DNA of 64,000 bases from Planctomycetota bacterium. GTDB taxonomy: Bacteria; Planctomycetota; J058; JAJDCP01. A program made the position numbers and the translations under genes. How positions within the stretch are numbered: position 1 is the stretch's first letter; every line of letters begins with the position of its first letter. Below, in pieces: positions 60,790-64,000 of this stretch. Under the pieces are notes generated by a model, which did not search any database, was not told where the DNA came from, and saw only the letters and a list, made by a program, of their open reading frames with translations. The DNA lies in the NCBI GenBank assembly GCA_029260765.1, contig JAJDCP010000049.1:55106-119105 (forward strand), written 5' to 3'.

Positions 60790-63700
60790 TCCGTTTCTTC
60801 AGCAAGCATCCCACGGCGGCCAACCTGCTGATGGTGATCTTTCTGGTGATGGGGGTGATGTCTCTGCCGCGCTTGAAGCGTGAGACCTTCCCCGAGCAGC
60901 CGCTGCTCGAGATCGAGGTGCGCGTCGTCTATCCCGGCGCCACCGCCATCGACATCGAAGATGCCATCTGCCGCCGGCTCGAGGACGCGATCGACGGCCT
61001 GACCGGCATCGAAGAGGTCCGGGCCGAAGCTCTGGAGGGCTTGGGCCGGGTTGTGGTCGAGGCCGTCGAGGGAGCGGACATCGCGGCGGTGCTCGACGAT
61101 GTGCGCAGCGAGGTCGATGCGATCGACAACTTCCCTGACGATGCCGAGTCGCCGGTGGTCACCTTGCTTGGCAAGACAGACCCTGTCTGTTCGATCGCGG
61201 TCGTCGGGGACATGCCTCCTGCCCACCTGAAGGCCAGCTGCCAGAACCTCAAGGACGAGCTGCAGCGTCTCGACGCGATCAGCCTGGTCGAGATCGAGGG
61301 CTTCTCGGAGCATCAACTGCGCGTTGAGCTGCCCAGCAGCAAACTGCTGCAGCTGGGCTTGAGCGTGCAGGCCATAGCGGATGTCGTCGGAGCGCAGAGT
61401 CTCGACCTGCCTTCGGGCAACCTCGAAGGCTGGCAGCGCGATGTCCTGGTGCGGTTTACCGATGAGCGGCGCACCGTCGCCGAGCTCGAGGATCTGATCG
61501 TGGTCGGCAGCGCGAGCGGTGCCGAGATCCGACTGGGAGACATCGCCCGGGTGCGCGACGTGTTCGAGAAGGAAGAGGAGAAGTTCCTGTTTGACGGGCA
61601 GCGCGCGGGTCTGCTGAAGATCTCCAAGACGCGCGACCAGGATGCGCTGGTGGTGGTCGAGACCGTCAAGGCTTTCATCGCGGACCAGGCCGAGCACGGT
61701 CCTCCAGGTCTCGAGCTGCAGCTGACGCAAGACCTCTCCAGCCCCGTGCGCGACCGTTTGCAGATGCTGATCAAGAACGGCTGGCAGGGCCTGATCCTGG
61801 TCTTCTTGTCGATGTGGTTGTTCTTCAACCTGCGTCTGAGTTTTTGGGTCGCGATGGGTCTGCCGGTCAGTTTTCTGGGCGGCTTCTACCTGATGACCCA
61901 GGTCGGCTACTCGTTGAACATGCTGACGATGGTCTCGTTGTTGTTGGCGTTGGGCCTGCTGATGGACGACGCCATCGTGCTGGCTGAGAACGTGGCTTCG
62001 CATCTGCAGAAGGGCAAGTCCGCCTTGCGCGCGGCCATCGATGGGGTGGCCGAGGTCAAAGCCGGGGTGATCTCAAGCTTCCTGACGACGGTGGCGGTGT
62101 TCGGCCCGATCTCGTTCATGACCGGTAAGATCGGCCACATCCTCAAGGTGTTGCCTGTGGTGCTGATCGGTGTGCTGGCGGTGAGCCTGGTCGAGGCATT
62201 CCTGATTCTGCCGTCCCACCTGGCACACTCGATGCACGGCGTGGACATCCGTAAGAAGAACTGGCTGCGGAAGCGTTTCGAGCGCTTCCTCGAGTGGCTT
62301 CGAGAGAGCGTGGTCGGAGGGCTGGTCGACCGGACCGTGCGCCACCGGGTGCTCTGTCTGGGCGTGGTGATCTTGATCTTCTTTGTGTCTGTGGGAGGGA
62401 TCGCCGGCGGGTTGGTGCAGTTCGAGGCCTTCCCCGATGTCGAAGGGGATGTGGTGGTGGCGCGTCTGCTGCTGCCGCAAGGAACCCCGCTCGTCCGCAC
62501 GGAGCAGCTGGTGGCGCAGTTGCTGAGCGGTCTGGAGGTGGTCGAAGCCGAGCTGGGTGCCCAGCAGCCAGGGGGACGCTTGATCCTGCAGACCAGCGTG
62601 CAGTTCGCGGTCAACAAAGATGCCAATGAGAGCGGGCCGCACGTCGCGACTGTGACGGCAGACCTGTTGCCCGGAGATCAGCGAGACGCGGGCCTGGACG
62701 ACGTCTTGAACGGCTGGCGCGCGGCGGTGGGTGAGCTGCCGGACGTGCTCGCGCTGAACTACACCGAGCCGGCCCTCGGCCCGACCGGGAATCCGATCGA
62801 GTTGCGCCTGCAGGGCGCCGAGTTGGAGGAGCTCAAGGCCACAGCAGGCGAGCTGCAGGCGTGGTTTGCCCAGTTCAAGGGAGTCTTCGACCTCAGCGAC
62901 GACCTGCGGCCGGGCAAGCCTGAGCTGCGCGTGCGGCTGCAGGAGGGAGCCTACTCGCTGGGGCTCAATGCCCGGCAGGTGGCCTCGCAGCTGCGCGCGG
63001 CGTTGCTGGGCCAGCAGGTCAGTGAGATCCAGATCGGGCCGGAGACCTACGAGGTCGAAGTGCGGGTGGCGCTGGAGGACCGCAACAGCGCTGCGGATCT
63101 GGAAGGCTTCTATGTCACCCTGCCCGATGGCGCGCAGATCCCGCTCGAGTCGGTGGCGCGCATCGAGCGCGGCAGGGGCTACGCGCGCATCGGCCGGGTC
63201 GACGGCCAGCGCACTGTGACGCTGATCGGCAACGCCGACCCGGCGCAGGTGAATGTCTCCGAGTTGATCCGTACCTTCCAGAGCACGATGCTCCCCGAGC
63301 TGCAAGAGCGCCTGCCCGGGTTGGAGGTGTTGGTCGAGGGCGAGACCTCGGAGGGGAACAAGACCAGCAGCTCGATGCTGCAAGGTTTCCTGCTGGGACT
63401 GATCGGTGTGTTCACGCTGCTGAGTTTCCAGTTCCGCAGCTACCTCGAGCCCCTGGTGGTGATGACCGCCATCCCGCTCTGCCTGGTGGGCGTCATCTGG
63501 GGACACTTCTTGCTGGGACTGAACCTGACGCTGCCAAGCATGGTGGGCTTCGTTTCCCTGTCGGGCGTGGTGGTCAACGACTCGATCCTGTTGGTCGAGT
63601 TCATCAAGATCCACCGCCGCCAGGGCATGCCCGTAGCGCAGGCCGCCCGTATGGCCAGCCGCGCGCGCTTCCGGGCGGTGCTGCTGACCTCGTTGACGAC

Positions 63701-63941
63701 GGTGGCGGGGATGGCCCCGTTGCTGACCGAGACCTCGATGCAGGCCCAGATCCTGATTCCGTTGGCGGCCAGTATCGTCTTCGGACTGTCGACCTCGACC
63801 TTGCTGGTGCTGTTCGTGGTGCCTGCCAGCTACGCCTTCCTGGCCGATCTGGGTCTGACCCGCGAGGAAGAGGAGCATGAGGAAGAGGAGGCAGGGGAAG
63901 CCGCAAGCGCCGAAACTCCGGCCCCAGCGGATCCGCTGTAG
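60786..63941 (+). CDS. RND-family multidrug/metal efflux permease (AcrB-like)
   Basis: 1051 residues from ATG 60786, overlapping the adaptor stop. It has the complete AcrB-type layout: an N-terminal span (IRFFSKHPTAANLLMVIFL), a porter domain, the span block with the proton-relay motif GLLMDDAIVLAENV (about residues 395-408), a second porter domain and a second span block with GVVVNDSILLVEFI, LTSLTTVAGMAPLL and ASIVFGLSTSTLLVLFVVPA. It exports drugs, metals or lipid-like compounds using the proton gradient; the substrate cannot be inferred from sequence alone. The C-terminus is a Glu-rich tail. The stop codon lies inside the first unit of the hairpin repeat at the window end. Confidence 0.94.
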   Translation: MIRFFSKHPTAANLLMVIFLVMGVMSLPRLKRETFPEQPLLEIEVRVVYPGATAIDIEDAICRRLEDAIDGLTGIEEVRAEALEGLGRVVVEAVEGADIAAVLDDVRSEVDAIDNFPDDAESPVVTLLGKTDPVCSIAVVGDMPPAHLKASCQNLKDELQRLDAISLVEIEGFSEHQLRVELPSSKLLQLGLSVQAIADVVGAQSLDLPSGNLEGWQRDVLVRFTDERRTVAELEDLIVVGSASGAEIRLGDIARVRDVFEKEEEKFLFDGQRAGLLKISKTRDQDALVVVETVKAFIADQAEHGPPGLELQLTQDLSSPVRDRLQMLIKNGWQGLILVFLSMWLFFNLRLSFWVAMGLPVSFLGGFYLMTQVGYSLNMLTMVSLLLALGLLMDDAIVLAENVASHLQKGKSALRAAIDGVAEVKAGVISSFLTTVAVFGPISFMTGKIGHILKVLPVVLIGVLAVSLVEAFLILPSHLAHSMHGVDIRKKNWLRKRFERFLEWLRESVVGGLVDRTVRHRVLCLGVVILIFFVSVGGIAGGLVQFEAFPDVEGDVVVARLLLPQGTPLVRTEQLVAQLLSGLEVVEAELGAQQPGGRLILQTSVQFAVNKDANESGPHVATVTADLLPGDQRDAGLDDVLNGWRAAVGELPDVLALNYTEPALGPTGNPIELRLQGAELEELKATAGELQAWFAQFKGVFDLSDDLRPGKPELRVRLQEGAYSLGLNARQVASQLRAALLGQQVSEIQIGPETYEVEVRVALEDRNSAADLEGFYVTLPDGAQIPLESVARIERGRGYARIGRVDGQRTVTLIGNADPAQVNVSELIRTFQSTMLPELQERLPGLEVLVEGETSEGNKTSSSMLQGFLLGLIGVFTLLSFQFRSYLEPLVVMTAIPLCLVGVIWGHFLLGLNLTLPSMVGFVSLSGVVVNDSILLVEFIKIHRRQGMPVAQAARMASRARFRAVLLTSLTTVAGMAPLLTETSMQAQILIPLAASIVFGLSTSTLLVLFVVPASYAFLADLGLTREEEEHEEEEAGEAASAETPAPADPL

Positions 63942-64000
63942 CGGCGGTCTGCGACCGCCGGGACGAACCGCTGTAGCGGCGGTCTGCGACCGCCGGGACG
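63933..64000 (+). repeat. 35-base tandem CTGTAGCG hairpin repeat, running off the window
   Basis: Two copies, the second cut by the window edge, of a 35-base unit starting CCGCTGTAGCGG, with the stem GGCGGTC/GACCGCC around TGC. The TAG stop of the RND permease is part of the first copy. The unit continues beyond base 64000. Degenerate copies occur at 35271 and, inverted, at 35358. Confidence 0.8.

Noticed and set aside
62073..63878. 601-codon minus-strand frame inside the RND permease
   Set aside because: His/Gln-rich shadow of a strongly conserved permease on the other strand.
63933..64000. CRISPR array
   Set aside because: The 35-base units are contiguous with no spacers and are internally palindromic; related degenerate copies exist singly elsewhere.

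Overview
The window looks like a piece of chromosome from a GC-rich, diderm (Gram-negative type) bacterium. The diderm call rests on an apolipoprotein N-acyltransferase, an RND pump with its periplasmic adaptor, CsgG-like and other lipoproteins, and many Sec signal peptides. Start codons are mixed (ATG, GTG, some TTG) and most genes have a clear GGAGG-type ribosome binding site. The taxon is not fixed by the sequence. The many large secreted proteins of unknown function, FHA/HD-GYP signalling, a DUF3179 protein, a remnant of a four-helix-bundle (rRNA intervening sequence type) gene and short palindromic intergenic repeats would fit an uncultured lineage such as Planctomycetota or a neighbouring candidate phylum, but that is only an impression.

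Layout. 1-9.4 kb (+): the end of a SNF2 helicase, a SWIM zinc-finger protein, tryptophanase, two secreted proteins, then an operon of two acyl-CoA dehydrogenases and a short-chain dehydrogenase. 9.4-17.7 kb (-): a signalling block of three tandem FHA-GAF-HD-GYP paralogues and an FHA-GAF-sigma54 activator. 17.9-23.9 kb (+): an amino-acid dehydrogenase fused to a degenerate valyl-tRNA-synthetase-like module, followed by a 7TM hybrid histidine kinase. 24-26.6 kb (-): two secreted proteins, one CsgG-like. 27-35 kb (+): a DnaA-like AAA+ protein, then prfB, glyA, a sugar-nucleotide epimerase, lnt and two membrane-anchored proteins, closed by a clear terminator. 35-44 kb: lipoproteins, TPR and Ig-like surface proteins and a secreted EEP nuclease/phosphatase-like protein, mostly on the minus strand. 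44-47.4 kb (+): a degenerate REC-GGDEF-EAL protein and a membrane protein. 47.4-53.4 kb: an M28 peptidase and a CsbB-type glycosyltransferase, a divergent YfhO-like membrane protein, and a DUF3179 protein interrupted by an in-frame UGA. 53.5-64 kb (+): a secreted DUF4139-like protein, TPR and GST-like proteins, then an M50 protease, a small protein and an RND adaptor/permease operon.

The two most unusual items are (i) the leucine/valine-type dehydrogenase fused to a ValRS-like domain that has lost its HIGH and KMSKS signatures, and (ii) the DUF3179 protein in which UGA replaces the first Cys of the family CPLC motif and is followed at the right distance by a hairpin resembling a bacterial SECIS element, making it a candidate selenoprotein. 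Other points of interest are an acyl-CoA dehydrogenase pair with complementary loss of active-site features, the tandem FHA-HD-GYP family with a long insertion inside the HD-GYP domain, and two families of hairpin repeats whose stems vary by compensating base changes.
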